Shown one piece after another: positions 62,362 through 64,000 of a stretch of 64,000 nucleotides of DNA. Source of the stretch: Pseudomonas kermanshahensis. Lineage in GTDB: Bacteria; Pseudomonadota; Gammaproteobacteria; Pseudomonadales; Pseudomonadaceae. Positions within the stretch are counted from its first letter, which is position 1; the number at the start of each line of letters is the position of its first letter. The stretch is taken from assembly GCF_014269205.2 (NCBI RefSeq), contig NZ_JABWRY020000001.1, forward strand, positions 992,001-1,056,000. Reading direction: 5' to 3'. The position numbers and the translations under genes were made by a program. The notes beneath the pieces are model-generated. The model made no database searches. It was not told the DNA's origin and worked only from the letters and a program-made list of their open reading frames with translations.

Positions 62362-63447
62362 GTGAGCAAACGAGCCTTTAACTTCTGCGCAGGCCCTGCT
62401 GCGCTTCCTGACGCTGTCCTGCAGCGCGCCCAGGCCGAAATGCTGGACTGGCGCGGCAAGGGCTTGTCGGTGATGGAAATGAGCCATCGCAGCGACGATT
62501 ACGTGGCCATCGCCGAGAAGGCCGAGCAGGACCTGCGTGACCTGCTGTCCGTCCCCTCCAACTACAAGGTCCTGTTCCTGCAGGGCGGTGCCAGCCAGCA
62601 GTTCGCCGAGATCCCGCTGAACCTGCTGCCGGAAAACGGTACCGCCGACTACGTCGAAACCGGTATCTGGTCGAAGAAGGCGATCGAGGAAGGGCGCCGT
62701 TTCGGCAACATCAATGTCGCCGCCAGCGCCAAGCCTTACGACTACCTCGCCATCCCAGGCCAGAACGACTGGAACCTGACCAAGAACGCTGCCTACGTGC
62801 ACTATGCGTCCAACGAGACCATTGGTGGCCTGCAATTCGACTGGGTGCCAGAAACCGGTGACGTTCCGCTGGTGGTCGACATGTCGTCCGATATCCTCTC
62901 TCGCCCGATCGACGTCTCGCAGTACGGCCTGATCTACGCCGGCGCGCAGAAAAACATCGGCCCGAGCGGCCTGGTGGTGGTGATCGTGCGCGAAGACCTG
63001 CTGGGCCATGCCCGCAGCAGCTGCCCGACCATGCTCGACTACAAGGTGTCGGCCGACAACGGCTCGATGTACAACACCCCGGCCACCTATTCCTGGTACC
63101 TCTCGGGCCTGGTGTTCGAGTGGCTCAAGGAGCAGGGTGGCGTCGAGGCCATGGAGCAGCGCAACCGCGCCAAGAAAGACCGCCTGTACAGCTTCATCGA
63201 CGCCAGCGACTTCTACACCAACCCGATCAGCGTCAACGCCCGTTCGTGGATGAACGTGCCGTTCCGCCTGGCCGACGAGCGCCTGGACAAGGCCTTCCTG
63301 GCCGGCGCCGACGCCCGTGGCTTGCTCAACCTCAAGGGCCATCGTTCGGTCGGCGGCATGCGTGCCTCGATCTACAACGCCCTGGGCCTGGAAGCGGTTG
63401 AAGCCCTGGTTGGCTACATGGCTGAATTCGAGAAGGAGCACGGCTGA
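62362..63447 (+). CDS. serC: Phosphoserine aminotransferase
   Basis: The protein has 361 residues from a GTG at 62362 (SKRAFNFCAGPAALPDAVLQ); no in-frame ATG fits the family N-terminus. Motifs are VLFLQGGASQQFAEIPLNLL, PLVVDMSSDILSRPIDVSQY and the PLP lysine in LIYAGAQKNIGPSGL. It makes phosphoserine in serine synthesis and also acts in PLP synthesis. It overlaps pheA by one base, as in other pseudomonads. Confidence 0.96.
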   Translation: MSKRAFNFCAGPAALPDAVLQRAQAEMLDWRGKGLSVMEMSHRSDDYVAIAEKAEQDLRDLLSVPSNYKVLFLQGGASQQFAEIPLNLLPENGTADYVETGIWSKKAIEEGRRFGNINVAASAKPYDYLAIPGQNDWNLTKNAAYVHYASNETIGGLQFDWVPETGDVPLVVDMSSDILSRPIDVSQYGLIYAGAQKNIGPSGLVVVIVREDLLGHARSSCPTMLDYKVSADNGSMYNTPATYSWYLSGLVFEWLKEQGGVEAMEQRNRAKKDRLYSFIDASDFYTNPISVNARSWMNVPFRLADERLDKAFLAGADARGLLNLKGHRSVGGMRASIYNALGLEAVEALVGYMAEFEKEHG

Positions 63448-64000
63448 TGTCCGAACACGAGCTCAAGGCGCTGCGCGTGCGCATCGACAGCCTCGACGAG
63501 AAGATCCTCGAGCTGATCAGCGAGCGCGCCCGTTGCGCCCAGGAAGTGGCGCGGGTCAAGACCGCCTCGCTCGCCGAAGGTGAAAAGCCGGTGTTCTACC
63601 GCCCCGAGCGTGAGGCTGCGGTACTCAAGCGGGTCATGGAGCGCAACAAGGGGCCGCTGGGCAACGAAGAGATGGCGCGGCTGTTCCGCGAAATCATGTC
63701 GTCCTGCCTGGCCCTGGAAGAGCCGCTGAAAATCGCCTACCTGGGCCCTGAAGGTACCTTCACCCAGGCAGCGGCGATGAAGCACTTCGGCCATGCCGTA
63801 ATCAGCCGCCCAATGGCGGCCATTGACGAAGTGTTCCGCGAAGTGGCGGCCGGTGCCGTCAACTTCGGCGTGGTGCCGGTGGAAAACTCCACCGAGGGCG
63901 CGGTCAGCCACACCCTGGACAGCTTCCTTGAGCACGACATGGTGATCTGCGGTGAAGTCGAGCTGCGCATCCACCACCACCTGCTGGTGGGTGAGAGCAC
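63447..64000 (+). CDS. pheA: Bifunctional chorismate mutase/prephenate dehydratase, 5' part
   Basis: It starts at 63447 (MSEHELKALRVRIDSLDEKI) and runs off the window after about 184 codons. The AroQ chorismate mutase domain (residues 1-90, ISERARCAQEVARVK; FYRPEREAAVLKRV) is complete. The dehydratase domain begins IAYLGPEGTFTQAAAMKHFG and FGVVPVENSTEGAVSHTLD. The C-terminal ACT regulatory domain lies outside. It catalyses two steps toward phenylalanine and is translationally coupled to serC. Confidence 0.96.
   Translation, partial: MSEHELKALRVRIDSLDEKILELISERARCAQEVARVKTASLAEGEKPVFYRPEREAAVLKRVMERNKGPLGNEEMARLFREIMSSCLALEEPLKIAYLGPEGTFTQAAAMKHFGHAVISRPMAAIDEVFREVAAGAVNFGVVPVENSTEGAVSHTLDSFLEHDMVICGEVELRIHHHLLVGES

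Overview
The window is chromosomal DNA of a Pseudomonas, most probably of the P. putida group, carrying an apparently complete 38.6 kb lambda-like siphovirus prophage (about 538-39191). The host assignment rests on high GC, on the core gene order (asnO, mnmC, pap, fumC, bolA, trhO, yciK, mupP, ubiG, mtnA, gyrA, serC, pheA), and on many REP/REPIN elements with the 'GCTCC(C/T)ACAGG' tail typical of this group.

Left chromosomal edge and integration site (1-556): the 5' part of an asparagine-synthase-like N-acetylglutaminylglutamine amidotransferase gene on the minus strand. The phage integrated exactly over its start codon. A 19-bp core that includes the ATG is duplicated at 538-556 (attL) and 39173-39191 (attR). 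The coding sequence stays intact at attL, but its native ribosome-binding site and promoter region are stranded 38.6 kb away at attR.

Prophage early-left operon (593-8124, minus strand): int, xis, Ea22-like, a calcineurin-type phosphatase, small membrane and hypothetical proteins, an Arc-type repressor, a CsrA domain fused to a phage domain, two adjacent unknown genes, and a LuxR-type HTH protein. Between the LuxR-type gene and the next gene lies a non-coding array (7135-7733). It has five tandem units of 106-121 nt plus a terminal half unit. Each unit has three hairpins whose stems covary between units and a tract of 9-13 pentamers of the form GGNNN. The gene directly downstream encodes a protein with RAMP (Cas5/Cas7-like) features. 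This array-plus-protein pair is the best candidate in the window for an undescribed system.

Switch and early-right operon (8180-16092): CI-like repressor, a Cro/YdaS-like protein and shared palindromic operators, then small phage proteins, a Bro-N antirepressor, an O-like initiator with an internal iteron origin, a DnaC-like loader, a DnaB-like helicase and a Q-like antiterminator. Late genes (16416-38683): holin, HNH nucleases, terminase, portal, ClpP-like protease, HK97-type capsid, connectors, and tail proteins including a G/GT programmed -1 frameshift (GGGAAAG). The tape measure, tip proteins, a sialate-acetylesterase-like tail protein, a lectin-like protein, endolysin and nested Rz/Rz1 follow. 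Probable cargo (moron) genes lie at 27220-27543, 30524-30769 and 38698-38937.

Right chromosomal part (39192-64000): mnmC, pap, an EamA transporter, an IS110-family (IS1111 group) element inserted into a REP sequence with a candidate bridge RNA, fumC, a DUF2059 protein, bolA, trhO, a DsbA-like protein, an ABC exporter, a GGDEF/EAL protein, a TenA/PqqC-fold protein, yciK, mupP, ubiG, mtnA, gyrA, serC and the start of pheA. Seven REPINs and one larger inverted repeat lie in the intergenic spaces. All functional calls come from reading the sequence; no database search was run.
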